A DNA stretch of 52,477 nucleotides from Mammaliicoccus stepanovicii (lineage in GTDB: Bacteria > Bacillota > Bacilli > Staphylococcales > Staphylococcaceae), in NCBI RefSeq assembly GCF_002902525.1, contig NZ_PPQZ01000019.1, positions 1 through 52,477 on the forward strand, written 5' to 3'. The first letter of the stretch is position 1; each line of letters opens with the position of its first letter. Shown here piece by piece: positions 28,620-38,763 of this stretch. Both the position numbers and the translations under genes were made by a program. The notes beneath the pieces were generated by a model. It was not told the DNA's origin and made no database searches. It was given only the letters and a program-made list of their open reading frames with translations.

Positions 28620-29228
28620 ATGATATTTCAAGATATTATAAATTGGTTCAGTGAGGAAAATATTACTAATCTGATTGAAACATTTAAATCATTCGGAATT
28701 CTAATAGCATTTTTACTACCATTCACTGAGGCATTCATACCTTTTTTACCCATCATATTATTCGTTATAGCAAATGTTAATGCTTATGGATTACTGATCG
28801 GATTTCTCATTACTTGGGCAGGTACAGTAACGGGAAGCTATTTAGTATTTATAATACTCCGTTTAATTTCAAAGAAACCATTTATGAAAAGAGTAGTCGA
28901 ACATCGCCGTGTAGATAAGTTTATAAAATGGATTGATCATCATGGGTTCGGGCCACTGTTTATTCTATTATGTTTTCCATTTACACCTAGTGCACTTGTA
29001 AATATGGTTAGTGCATTTTCGCATATTAATCGATATGTATATTTATTAGCACTCATCTTATCTAAAGCAATTATGATTTTTACATTGAGCTATATTGGTT
29101 CTGATATAAATTCCTTTTTCATAAGCCCGAAAAAGAGTATAATAGTAATCGTTATTATCTTTGTACTTTGGTTAGTTGGCAAAGGATTGGAAAAATATTT
29201 TGATAGTCGACTCAAAAATAGAGGTTAA
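28620..29228 (+). CDS. DedA-family membrane protein (SNARE-associated domain)
   Basis: A 202-residue DedA/TVP38-type membrane protein with about five hydrophobic segments. Family marks are EAFIPFLPIILFV near residue 38, the G-rich WAGTVTGSYLVFIILR region, and HGFGPLFILLCFPFTPSALVNMVSAFS (about 115-140) with conserved Phe-Pro. Members act as undecaprenyl phosphate or phospholipid transporters; this one is unassigned. The ATG at 28620 follows AAAGAAG at ten bases, and is favoured over TTG 28611. It sits two bases before spsA, as in S. aureus. Confidence 0.85.
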   Translation: MIFQDIINWFSEENITNLIETFKSFGILIAFLLPFTEAFIPFLPIILFVIANVNAYGLLIGFLITWAGTVTGSYLVFIILRLISKKPFMKRVVEHRRVDKFIKWIDHHGFGPLFILLCFPFTPSALVNMVSAFSHINRYVYLLALILSKAIMIFTLSYIGSDINSFFISPKKSIIVIVIIFVLWLVGKGLEKYFDSRLKNRG

Positions 29229-29230
29229 AT

Positions 29231-29767
29231 ATGAAAAAAATATTTGAATGGTTCGTTTCAATAGCTATTGCACTTTTATTATTATTCATTGTGAGAACAT
29301 TTTTGTTTTTAGGTTATGTTGTGGATGGCGAGTCAATGGAACCAACATTTCATAACAAAGATCGACTTATAGTTAATAAGTTGGTCAAGAGTTTTGGAGA
29401 ATTTGATAACGGTGATGTGATCGTCTTTCATGCCAACAAAAATGCTGACTACATTAAACGAGTGATAGGTCTTCCAGGAGATACAGTTGAAATGAAAAAT
29501 AATAAACTGTATATTAATGGTACAAAAGTAAATGAAAGTTATTTGAAAGATAATGAAACGACTGATGATTTTAGTACGAGAACGATACAAGGTTCTAAAA
29601 GTGATGTCATACCTAATGATGAATATTTAGTGTTAGGTGATAATCGTAATAATAGTAGAGATTCCAGAGAAATCGGATTTGTTCATAACAAAGATATTGT
29701 TGGCAAAGTAAGCCTGAGATACTTTCCATTTGACGATATAGATATTAATTTTAACTCCGATAAATAA
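29231..29767 (+). CDS. spsA: Type I signal peptidase SpsA, catalytically intact
   Basis: A 178-residue type I signal peptidase with one N-terminal membrane anchor (about residues 7-27) and an outside catalytic domain. The Ser/Lys dyad is present: Ser35 in GESMEPTF and Lys76 in YIKRVIGLPGD; box E GDNRNNSRDSRE is also complete. In S. aureus SpsA, as remembered, these residues are replaced and the protein is inactive. It follows the DedA gene at two bases and precedes spsB by 19 bases, so the three are likely one operon. The two peptidases may divide substrates, which is inference. Confidence 0.92.
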   Translation: MKKIFEWFVSIAIALLLLFIVRTFLFLGYVVDGESMEPTFHNKDRLIVNKLVKSFGEFDNGDVIVFHANKNADYIKRVIGLPGDTVEMKNNKLYINGTKVNESYLKDNETTDDFSTRTIQGSKSDVIPNDEYLVLGDNRNNSRDSREIGFVHNKDIVGKVSLRYFPFDDIDINFNSDK

Positions 29768-29786
29768 TAAGAATGAGGTGGCCCTT

Positions 29787-30356
29787 TTGAAGAAAGAAAT
29801 ATTTGAGTGGGTTGTGGCAATTGCAGTCGCTGTCGTATGTGTTCTACTTATACAAAAGTTTTTATTTGCGACATATACAGTATCAGGTGATTCGATGTAC
29901 CCAACTTTGAAAAATGGTGAAAAAGTAATCGTAAATAAAATAGGTTATAAAATAGGTAGTATTGATAATGGTGATGTAATAGTTTTCCATGCTAATGCAA
30001 ATGATGATTACGTAAAACGTGTTATCGGTAAACCAGGCGATACAGTAAAATATGAAAATGACCAACTTTATGTAAACAATAAGAAAATTCCAGAGCCTTA
30101 CTTAAAAGAAAATAAAGCAAATAAATCACGTGAATTACTGACCGAAAATTTTGAAGTGAAAGATTTAGTGAATGCTAGTGGCGCTAACAAAATTCCTAAA
30201 GGGGAATATTTAGTGTTAGGAGATAATCGTGAAGTAAGTAAAGATGGACGTTCATTCGGTTTAATTAAAGATGATGTGATTGTAGGTAAAGTATCATTTA
30301 GATTCTGGCCAATCAATCAATTCCATTTCAATTTTGATCCAGCAACAAACGAATAA
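29787..30356 (+). CDS. spsB: Type I signal peptidase SpsB
   Basis: The main signal peptidase, removing signal peptides from Sec-exported proteins outside the membrane. It has 189 residues, one N-terminal anchor (about 8-28), Ser36 in SGDSMYPTL, Lys77 in YVKRVIGKPGD and the GDNREVSKDGRSFG box, matching S. aureus SpsB numbering. The start is TTG 29787, six bases after GAGGTGG, giving MKKEIFEW; the GTG at 29778 overlaps that ribosome site. The C-terminal WPINQFHFNF is family-typical. Confidence 0.94.
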   Translation: MKKEIFEWVVAIAVAVVCVLLIQKFLFATYTVSGDSMYPTLKNGEKVIVNKIGYKIGSIDNGDVIVFHANANDDYVKRVIGKPGDTVKYENDQLYVNNKKIPEPYLKENKANKSRELLTENFEVKDLVNASGANKIPKGEYLVLGDNREVSKDGRSFGLIKDDVIVGKVSFRFWPINQFHFNFDPATNE

Positions 30357-30360
30357 GATT

Positions 30361-30402
30361 AAGAACACCTCACTGTTTTAGTTTAAGTGAGGTGTTCTTT
30401 TT
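30361..30402 (+). terminator. Terminator of the DedA-spsA-spsB unit
   Basis: AAGAACACCTCACT pairs perfectly with AGTGAGGTGTTCTT around an 11-base loop and is followed by TTT. Confidence 0.88.
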
Positions 30403-30448
30403 ATGTTAAAATATAGATATTAGAAAATCGTGTAAGGGAGGTCAATTA

Positions 30449-33400
30449 ATGCAATTAAATGTATGGACAGGACGAAGTGGTACAGGGAAAACGAGATCAA
30501 TGATTCAATATATGACAGAGCAAATGAAAAGTAATCCATTAGGTGACCCGATTATTTTTTTAACACCTACTCAAAATACTTTCCAATATGAACAAGCTTT
30601 TGTTAGAAATGCCGAATTAAAAGGAAGTATACGAACTTCTGTGTTTGGATTTGAAAGGTTAAGTTGGAGAGTTTTAAGTGATGAAGGTGGATTAATTGAA
30701 CAACAAATTTCAGATGAAGCTTTAGCGATGTTAACATATCATTTACTACATACTCATAAAGCGCAGCTAAATTTATACTCATCGACTATTCAACACTATG
30801 GTTTTAGTCATAAGATGATGAATGAAATTAAAGACTTCAAAAAATATAATGTACAACCTGAAGATATTGAAGACTATATTGAACAACATAATGAAATACC
30901 TAAGAGAATGCGGGATAAACTAATTGATATTAAGACTATTTATTCAGCGTTAGAATCACAACTTAAAGGGCGTTATGTGCAAGCTGAAGATGTTTTATAT
31001 AAATTAATTGAAAAGATACCTGACTCTCAATACATTAAACAAGCAGATATATACATAGACGGTTTTCATAACTTTTCAACACTCGAATATAAAGTGATTG
31101 AATCATTAATCAAATATAGCCGTTCAGTAACGATTGGATTAACGACAGATGGGAGCAAAGATCCATTTAGTTTATTTAGAAAAACGTCCGAAACATTAAC
31201 TCATATTGAGAATATTGCACAAGATTTACATATACCAGTTAATATTAGACAATTTAAAAAACAAGAACGATTTAATAATCAGCCTGATTTACAACATTTA
31301 GAAAATCAATTTGATGCTTTATTACCAGACACTAAAGAAAATGAAAATCTCAATATAATAGAAGCCTCTAATATGAGGGATGAAGTTCAATATGTTGCGA
31401 GAGAAATAATTAGAAGGTGTAGAGAAGAGCATGTATCTTACAATGACATCGCAATTCTTTATCGAGATCCAAGTTACGAGCAATTGATTGAAACGGTGCT
31501 ACCTCATTTTGATATTGCTTATAACCATGACGCAAAAAAGAAAATGGCGTATCATCCATTTATTGAGTGTATTAGGTCAATGCTAGAAGTCATTAAAACT
31601 GGTTGGAAATTCGAACCTGTTATGAGAATGCTGAAAACGGGCATATTAACAAGTCATATCCCAAACGCTACATATTTAATTGATATACTTGAGAATTACG
31701 CTTTTGAAAGAGGCATATATGGTAATCGATGGACAAATCCAGAGTTCTTCACTGTAGAATCATTTGAAAAACTTGGCAAGAAAAGTTTAAGAAAAGAAGA
31801 AGACGCTGTTATAGAAGAAGATAGAAGAACAATTCAAAGCGTTATTAGATTGAAAGATTATGTAGTGAACAAAATTGAACTATTAAATGAATCACTGTCA
31901 GATAGTCAAAACGTTGAAGAATTCACAATACGATTATATGAAGTGATAGAACAATTCGAGTTGCCAAGTCATCTTATGACATTAAGAGATGAACTAGAAA
32001 TTCAAAATAAATTCGAAGAAGCAGAACAAATTGACCAAGTTTGGCAAGGAACGATCAGAATTTTTGATGATATTGTCGAAGTATTGGGAGATGTTTCACT
32101 ATCACTTGAAGAATATATTGAAATTCTTGATAGAGGATTAGATGAATTGAACTTTTCAATGGTACCTCAATCATTAGATGAAGTAGCAGTAGGAAATATG
32201 GATTTAGCAAAAGTCGACAATAAAAAAACAGTGTTCTTACTTGGTATGAATGATGGTGTGTTACCGAGTGTTTCTAATCAAATTTTGTTATTAACAGATG
32301 ATGAAAAGAAAGCATTAGCAGAAACAAGTGGTTTAGAATTAAGTCCAACTAGTGACATCTTACAAATGGATGAAGCGTTCGTATGCTATATAGCGATGAC
32401 AAGAGCGAAACAAGATGTGATATTTACATATCCACTTATGTCTGATAGTGGGGAAGTAAGAGAGAAGAGTCCATTTTTAACGACTATTCAATCATTATTT
32501 AGAAACTTACATGTTCAATCATTAAATATGAGTATAGAAGCAGAACCTATGCAGTTAATGGAGCATGAACATCAAAGTCAAATTCATATCTTTCAACATG
32601 TGAATGATTGGTTAAACGATGAAGTAGTAAATGATATATGGCTTGACGCTTTTCATGCGGTACAAGATATTCATCATTTAGATAATAGAATTCAGTTTTT
32701 AAATTCTGCTTTAACATATGAAAATAGCACTGTACAACTGAATGAATCAATTTCTGAACAATTATACGGTGATAAAATTAATGCAAGTGTTTCAAGGTTT
32801 GAAACATATAATCAGTGTCCATTTAAGCATTATGTCTCTCATGGATTAAAGTTAAATGAACGTTCTAAATATCAAATTCAAAGTGTCGATATCGGAAACA
32901 TATTCCATCAAACATTGAAATATATTTCTGATGAGGTCAATGGTGATTTCAGTAAAATATCTGACCAAATGATGGCAAAATTAATCAACGAAGCAATAGA
33001 TGCAAGTTTACCTAAAATTCAATTTGACGTACTTAATAGAACGGCGCATTATCGTTATTTAAAATTACGAATTCAAAACATATTAAAATCTACCTTAGAA
33101 GCGATGAAGTATCAAACACGCTATTCTAAATTTAAGGCATATCAATTTGAATTGAATTTTGGTGCTACTTCAAGACATCAGTTAAAGACAACACCACTTA
33201 AAACGAAACGAAATACGCCAATACAAATCCGAGGACAAATTGATAGATTAGATGTTTATAAAGGGAAAGATAAAGATTATGTGTCAATAATTGACTATAA
33301 ATCATCAGAGACAAATTTGGATTTAACTAAAGTTGTTTATGGTATGCAAATGCAAATGTTCACTTATTTAGATGTTGTACTACAAAATAAATCGATTTTG

Positions 33401-33922
33401 GAATTACAAGAGCAAGTGTCACCTGGAGCACTGTTATATTTTCATGTACATGAACCAGAAATTAAGGCAACTAATTGGGGAGAAATTCCTGAAGCGGAAG
33501 ATATTTATAAACAGACGATTGAAGCATTTAAAATGGATGGCTATGTGAACAAAAATCCTGAAGTGATAGATGCATTAGATCATAAATTATTAGAGCAATT
33601 AAAGTCTGATATGATACCCGTTACTAAAAAGAAAAATGGCGATTTAAATGCATATAGTAAAGCGCTTGATGAAGAATTGTTTTATAAATTAATTAAAAAA
33701 AATAGAATGAATTTTGAAGAAACTGCTAGTCAAATAATGGATGGTCATACAGAAGTTTCACCTTTAAAATACCAGAACAAATTGCCTTGTCAATTTTGTG
33801 AATACAAGTCTGTTTGTCATGTTGATCCTATTACAGACACACATCAATATAGAGAAATAGACCATAAGTTAAAAACTGAAGAAATTATTACGATGTTAAG
33901 AGAGGAGGATGAAACAGAGTGA
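30449..33922 (+). CDS. addB: AddB, helicase-nuclease subunit (RexB)
   Basis: AddB forms the AddAB enzyme that resects double-strand breaks for recombination. The 1157-residue protein has a Walker A WTGRSGTGKTRS (about residues 8-15) in an otherwise degenerate helicase part. The C-terminal RecB-type nuclease core has IRGQIDRLDVY and IIDYKSS. Four cysteines fit the Fe-S staple: one in YNQCPFKHYV and three in PCQFCEYKSVCHV (CX2CX5C). GGGAGG precedes the ATG. The stop overlaps the addA GTG start by four bases. Confidence 0.95.
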   Translation: MQLNVWTGRSGTGKTRSMIQYMTEQMKSNPLGDPIIFLTPTQNTFQYEQAFVRNAELKGSIRTSVFGFERLSWRVLSDEGGLIEQQISDEALAMLTYHLLHTHKAQLNLYSSTIQHYGFSHKMMNEIKDFKKYNVQPEDIEDYIEQHNEIPKRMRDKLIDIKTIYSALESQLKGRYVQAEDVLYKLIEKIPDSQYIKQADIYIDGFHNFSTLEYKVIESLIKYSRSVTIGLTTDGSKDPFSLFRKTSETLTHIENIAQDLHIPVNIRQFKKQERFNNQPDLQHLENQFDALLPDTKENENLNIIEASNMRDEVQYVAREIIRRCREEHVSYNDIAILYRDPSYEQLIETVLPHFDIAYNHDAKKKMAYHPFIECIRSMLEVIKTGWKFEPVMRMLKTGILTSHIPNATYLIDILENYAFERGIYGNRWTNPEFFTVESFEKLGKKSLRKEEDAVIEEDRRTIQSVIRLKDYVVNKIELLNESLSDSQNVEEFTIRLYEVIEQFELPSHLMTLRDELEIQNKFEEAEQIDQVWQGTIRIFDDIVEVLGDVSLSLEEYIEILDRGLDELNFSMVPQSLDEVAVGNMDLAKVDNKKTVFLLGMNDGVLPSVSNQILLLTDDEKKALAETSGLELSPTSDILQMDEAFVCYIAMTRAKQDVIFTYPLMSDSGEVREKSPFLTTIQSLFRNLHVQSLNMSIEAEPMQLMEHEHQSQIHIFQHVNDWLNDEVVNDIWLDAFHAVQDIHHLDNRIQFLNSALTYENSTVQLNESISEQLYGDKINASVSRFETYNQCPFKHYVSHGLKLNERSKYQIQSVDIGNIFHQTLKYISDEVNGDFSKISDQMMAKLINEAIDASLPKIQFDVLNRTAHYRYLKLRIQNILKSTLEAMKYQTRYSKFKAYQFELNFGATSRHQLKTTPLKTKRNTPIQIRGQIDRLDVYKGKDKDYVSIIDYKSSETNLDLTKVVYGMQMQMFTYLDVVLQNKSILELQEQVSPGALLYFHVHEPEIKATNWGEIPEAEDIYKQTIEAFKMDGYVNKNPEVIDALDHKLLEQLKSDMIPVTKKKNGDLNAYSKALDEELFYKLIKKNRMNFEETASQIMDGHTEVSPLKYQNKLPCQFCEYKSVCHVDPITDTHQYREIDHKLKTEEIITMLREEDETE

Positions 33923-36900
33923 CTTCTATTCCCGAAAAACCTATAGACGCCCAATGGACTATGGATCAATGGAATGCTATATATTCTGAAGGACAAGACA
34001 TTCTTGTCGCAGCTGCTGCAGGAAGTGGAAAGACAGCAGTACTTGTTGAACGTATTATTCAAAAAATAATGAGAAATAAAGAAGATGTAAATAAATTACT
34101 CGTTGTTACATTTACTAACGCTAGTGCGCGAGAAATGAAGGCGAGAGTTAATCATGCCATTCAACAAGAAAGCATTAAACATCCTGAAGATGAACATCTT
34201 AAATCTCAAAGAATTAAGATACATCAAGCACAAATTTCAACATTGCATAGCTTCTGTTTATCTTTGATAAAATCACATTATGACGAAATAGATATAGATC
34301 CAAATTTTAGAACAGCAAATGAAGTTGAAGGTGTTGTGCTTTTAGAACAAGCCATTGATGACATATTAGAATCATACTACGACAAGAATGACCAAACATT
34401 TTTAGACTTGGTTGAACATTTATCGAATGATAGGTCAGATGAACCTTTGAGAGTGATATTAAAGCGAATGTATCAGTTTAGTATTGCACACGCTAACCCT
34501 ATTGAATGGTTAGAGAAACTGAATCAACCTTATATAGAAATTGATGAAGGCCATTTGTATTTCAAGATGTTAGACGAAATGATTCGTACTAAATTGAATA
34601 GTGCAAACAATGCTTTGTATCAGTCTATAGATTGTTACCAAAATTTAATTGATGTCGAAAAACATATGGATTATCTTGAAGGTGAACGTATATGGATAAG
34701 CCAACTCATAGCTGGAGAGAAGTCATATGACGCCATTGGTCATGACATCTCATCCAAAAAATTACCTACAAACACAACCAAAATTAGTAAAGCAAATGAA
34801 GGTGATGAGCAATTATTAAAGTTAGGAAAGACTTATCATACAAAATATACAGAAAGCTTGAAAGATATTAATGATAATTACTTAAGTAGAGATAAAGAAA
34901 ATCTAATTAAAGACATGCATCAAATGTCACCTAGAGTACAAATGTTAAGTGAAATTACAAGAGATATCATTCATTATTTTAAAAAATTGAAACAAGACAA
35001 GCGCATTATCGACTTTTCAGATTATGAACATTTAGCATTAGAAGTATTAACAAATGATGATGGAACACCTTCTGAAATTGCACTACAATATCGAGAACAT
35101 TTCAATGAAATATTAGTAGATGAATATCAAGATACGAACAGAGTTCAAGAAGCAATCATCGGGTGTATTAAACGTGGTAATGAATCAAATGGAAATTTAT
35201 TTATGGTTGGGGATGTGAAACAATCAATATATAAATTTAGACAAGCAGAACCTGAATTATTTATTGAAAAATATAAGCGATTTAATCTTAATCCTGATAC
35301 ATCAGGTAAAGTAATAGATTTATCAAAAAACTTTAGATCGCGTCGTGAAGTATTAGACAACACGAATTATATATTTTCACATATGATGGATGAAAAAGTT
35401 GGAGAAATTGAATATAATGACGAAGCAAAATTATATTACGGAGCGGACTATGATGAACTGAATACACCATTTGAAATGGATATTCTAGTAGAAGACTCAT
35501 ACGACGAAGAAGATAATAACATCTTAGAGGCTAAACATATTGTAAAAAAAGCGCAATATATATTAGATAACAAAGAAGTATATGATAGAAAAACTAAAAC
35601 ATACCGACCTGCAACATATAAAGATATTGTCATACTTGAAAGAAGCTATGGCAATGCACCAAACCTACAACAAGCGTTTAAGGATGCTAACATTCCATTT
35701 TATGTTGAGTCCAAAAAAGGTTATTTTGAACAAAATGAAATAAGATTGATGCTTTCATTCTTAAGAGTAATCGATAATCCGCTACAAGATAAATATTTAG
35801 TTGGATTGATGAGGTCAATTGCTTTTCAATTTCAAGAAGACGAGTTAGCTGAAATTCGAAATAAAGCACCTCGAGAAATTTATTATTTAGATTCAATACA
35901 TCAATATGTTGAACATAGTGAAGCGGACATGGTATTAGTTGAAAAACTTAATTTATTTTTAAGACAATTAGAGCATTATCAAACATATAGTAAGTCCGTT
36001 CCAGTATGGAAATTACTTGATAAAATTTATAATGATTATTATATTATCGCTTATTTTAGTAGTTTAACTGGTGGTGTTCAAAGAAGACAAAATTTATATG
36101 GACTACTAAATAAAGCTGTTCAATTTGAAGCATCAAGTTTAAGAGGAATCTTCCAGTTTATTAGATTTATTGATGAACTCATAGAAAGAGGTCAAGACTT
36201 TGGACAAGAAAGTGTGATTGGTCCTAATGATGATGTTGTACGAATGATGACAATACATAGTAGTAAAGGACTTGAATTTCCATTTGTCATTTATTCAGGG
36301 ATTACAAGAAACTTTAATCGTGCTGATTTAACTAAACATATCATTTTGAATAATAATTATGGTATGGCACTGTCTTACTTCGATGTTGATCAAAAAATAT
36401 CATATCCAACAATCGCTTCTACTATATTTAAAAATATTAACGAGACTGAAATGATTTCGGAAGAAATGAGATTGATTTATGTTGCTTTAACAAGAGCTAA
36501 AGAATCAATTTATTTAGTCGGACGAGTAAAAAATGATAAAGCGGTAGAGGAAATGGGGTTAGTTCAGGCAGATAATCATGAAATATTAGATGCTGACTTT
36601 AGAGTAAGTGCCAAATCACCGTTAGCTTTAATGATGGCAGTAATGGCAAAATCTAATAAACATGGGCTAAGTCATGCGATGCTATTTCAATCAAATCAGA
36701 ACGAATCATTTAATATCAACATACTGCATGAAGACGCAGAAGAAGATATCGAAGAAGATGAAAGTGAAAAACCAACAATTGAAGCATTAATGAAATACAA
36801 AACATCAAATAATAAAGAGAAAATTTTAAGACAAATTTCTTATGAATATCCTAATAAATCGAGATTAAATCTCGCTGCAAAGCAATCAGTTTCAGAAATT

Positions 36901-37560
36901 AAAAGACAAAGAGAAACTGAAGATGCTGGTACAGATTATCAAATTGTTAGACAATATCAAGTAGGTACAAAAGCTTATGACCGACCGAAATTCTTATCAA
37001 ACCAGAAACGACAAAGTGCTGAAATTGGTACTTTAATGCACGCTGTTATGCAGCATTTACCTTTAGAGAAAGACGGATTAAATGAAGAACAGTTAATTCA
37101 ACTTGTTCATTCACTTATCGATAAAGATATTCTCCCAACTGATGCGCTTGACGATTTACAGTTAGATTTGATCGCACAATTTACAAAATCAGATTTATAT
37201 ACTGATTTAGTTAATGCAGATAAAGTATTACGTGAAGTCCCTTTTGTAGTGGGGCAAGATGACATAGATCCGAGTGTATCGCATGATTTTAAAGAAGATG
37301 AGAATAAACCAATTATTCAAGGTATGATTGATTGCATATTTATTAAAGATGAAAAAGTTTCATTCATAGACTATAAAACAGATGCATTTATTGTAAGACG
37401 AGGTAAAACAATGGACGATGTAGCTGAAGAAATGATGAAAAAATATGAAGTTCAAATGGAATATTATAAGAATACTTTAGAAACAATATTACAACGACCA
37501 GTTGAAGGATACCTATACTTCTTTCAATATGGAACTAAACATATCAAGGAGAAATATTAA
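33919..37560 (+). CDS. addA: AddA, helicase-nuclease subunit (RexA)
   Basis: AddA provides the 3'-5' UvrD-type helicase and one nuclease of AddAB. Over 1213 residues it shows motif I AAAAGSGKTAVL (31-42), motif Ia TFTNASAREMKARV, motif II LVDEYQDTN near residue 400, the HSSKGLEFPFVI motif V region and YVALTRAKESIYLVG motif VI. The C-terminal nuclease shows MIDCIFI and SFIDYKTD. The GTG start follows AGAGGAGGATG and overlaps addB; the next gene starts at a TAATG overlap. Confidence 0.96.
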   Translation: MTSIPEKPIDAQWTMDQWNAIYSEGQDILVAAAAGSGKTAVLVERIIQKIMRNKEDVNKLLVVTFTNASAREMKARVNHAIQQESIKHPEDEHLKSQRIKIHQAQISTLHSFCLSLIKSHYDEIDIDPNFRTANEVEGVVLLEQAIDDILESYYDKNDQTFLDLVEHLSNDRSDEPLRVILKRMYQFSIAHANPIEWLEKLNQPYIEIDEGHLYFKMLDEMIRTKLNSANNALYQSIDCYQNLIDVEKHMDYLEGERIWISQLIAGEKSYDAIGHDISSKKLPTNTTKISKANEGDEQLLKLGKTYHTKYTESLKDINDNYLSRDKENLIKDMHQMSPRVQMLSEITRDIIHYFKKLKQDKRIIDFSDYEHLALEVLTNDDGTPSEIALQYREHFNEILVDEYQDTNRVQEAIIGCIKRGNESNGNLFMVGDVKQSIYKFRQAEPELFIEKYKRFNLNPDTSGKVIDLSKNFRSRREVLDNTNYIFSHMMDEKVGEIEYNDEAKLYYGADYDELNTPFEMDILVEDSYDEEDNNILEAKHIVKKAQYILDNKEVYDRKTKTYRPATYKDIVILERSYGNAPNLQQAFKDANIPFYVESKKGYFEQNEIRLMLSFLRVIDNPLQDKYLVGLMRSIAFQFQEDELAEIRNKAPREIYYLDSIHQYVEHSEADMVLVEKLNLFLRQLEHYQTYSKSVPVWKLLDKIYNDYYIIAYFSSLTGGVQRRQNLYGLLNKAVQFEASSLRGIFQFIRFIDELIERGQDFGQESVIGPNDDVVRMMTIHSSKGLEFPFVIYSGITRNFNRADLTKHIILNNNYGMALSYFDVDQKISYPTIASTIFKNINETEMISEEMRLIYVALTRAKESIYLVGRVKNDKAVEEMGLVQADNHEILDADFRVSAKSPLALMMAVMAKSNKHGLSHAMLFQSNQNESFNINILHEDAEEDIEEDESEKPTIEALMKYKTSNNKEKILRQISYEYPNKSRLNLAAKQSVSEIKRQRETEDAGTDYQIVRQYQVGTKAYDRPKFLSNQKRQSAEIGTLMHAVMQHLPLEKDGLNEEQLIQLVHSLIDKDILPTDALDDLQLDLIAQFTKSDLYTDLVNADKVLREVPFVVGQDDIDPSVSHDFKEDENKPIIQGMIDCIFIKDEKVSFIDYKTDAFIVRRGKTMDDVAEEMMKKYEVQMEYYKNTLETILQRPVEGYLYFFQYGTKHIKEKY

Positions 37561-38687
37561 TGGCAAAGCAAAGAATTTTTAGTATAGATGCTTTAAGAGG
37601 ATTTAGTTTGTTAGGAATTTTACTTATGAATATTCTTACATTCGCTTATCCATATCAAGTTATAAATCCGTTTGAATATTTCCAACATCAAGATGGTGCA
37701 TTATTTAAATTGAGTTCGCTATTTATAATAGGCTCATTCTATCCTATATTTGCTTTCTTATTTGGTTATGGGTTATCCATTATGTACAAAAATAGTTTAG
37801 AAAGAAATATAGATTATTATCCTATGATTATTAGAAGGTTATTGTTCTTACTATTAATCGGTGTGGTACATGGTATATTCCTCTTTTATGGCGATATATT
37901 AGCAACATATGCACTACTCGGTTTAATAGCTATCCTATTTGTAAAATTAAAACCACATTATTCACTAATAGCAATTTGTATAGGATTTGGTATATTCTCT
38001 TTATTGTATATCTTACCTATAATATTACTTGGAGATGCGACTCAATTAGAATCATTTGTCGGTTTACAAGAACTAGAAAGAGTAAACAATATATTAATTT
38101 CAACAGACTATTTATCTATAGCTGGCTATAACTTAAAATATTTCGGAGAAAACATTGCGAGTGCAATTTTAGTGGGACCATTTAGTATTTTACCAATAAT
38201 GTTATTTGGTATTTATGCACATAAGACAAATTGGTTTAAAAAGATAATCACGCACAAAAATTTATATATCATAATAGGGCTCGTCATATTTATTCTAGGT
38301 TTAGCAGTGAAGATGATACAAATCAATTTAGTTGGATCAATGATTTCTCAACTTATTAGCCAAATGTTTGGTGGACCTATAGTAGCAATCAGTTACATTA
38401 TTTTCTTTGTGATACTTTGTGAAGATTCTATTGGTAGGAGAATATTATTGCCATTTCAATCAATTGGAAAATTAAGCTTAACAATATACATCATGCAAAG
38501 TATAATTTGCGTCTTGATATTCTATGGGATTGGTTTCAGTTTATATGGTAAATTATCAGTATTAACATTGTATATTATGGCAATAGTTATATTTATCATT
38601 CAATTGATTATTAGTTATTTATACTTGAAGAAATTCAATCAAGGTCCATTGGAAAAAATATGGAGAAAAGTAACATATTTAAAATAA
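37560..38687 (+). CDS. DUF418-family membrane protein (YeiB-like)
   Basis: A 375-residue membrane protein with about nine hydrophobic segments. The N-terminal RIFSIDALRGFSLLGILLMNI and the C-terminal GKLSLTIYIMQSIICVLIFYG are hallmarks of DUF418/YeiB-like and related acyltransferase-3-like folds. The reaction is unknown. Its ATG overlaps the addA stop by one base and AAGGAG lies within addA, so it is translationally coupled to a DNA repair operon, although no functional link is obvious. The pairing may be accidental. Confidence 0.85.
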   Translation: MAKQRIFSIDALRGFSLLGILLMNILTFAYPYQVINPFEYFQHQDGALFKLSSLFIIGSFYPIFAFLFGYGLSIMYKNSLERNIDYYPMIIRRLLFLLLIGVVHGIFLFYGDILATYALLGLIAILFVKLKPHYSLIAICIGFGIFSLLYILPIILLGDATQLESFVGLQELERVNNILISTDYLSIAGYNLKYFGENIASAILVGPFSILPIMLFGIYAHKTNWFKKIITHKNLYIIIGLVIFILGLAVKMIQINLVGSMISQLISQMFGGPIVAISYIIFFVILCEDSIGRRILLPFQSIGKLSLTIYIMQSIICVLIFYGIGFSLYGKLSVLTLYIMAIVIFIIQLIISYLYLKKFNQGPLEKIWRKVTYLK

Positions 38688-38763
38688 TTAGTTTGAAAAT
38701 AATGCGATTTATCTAAAAATTCGGTATAATAGCAACAAGAACAAGAAGGAGCTGACAGAATGT

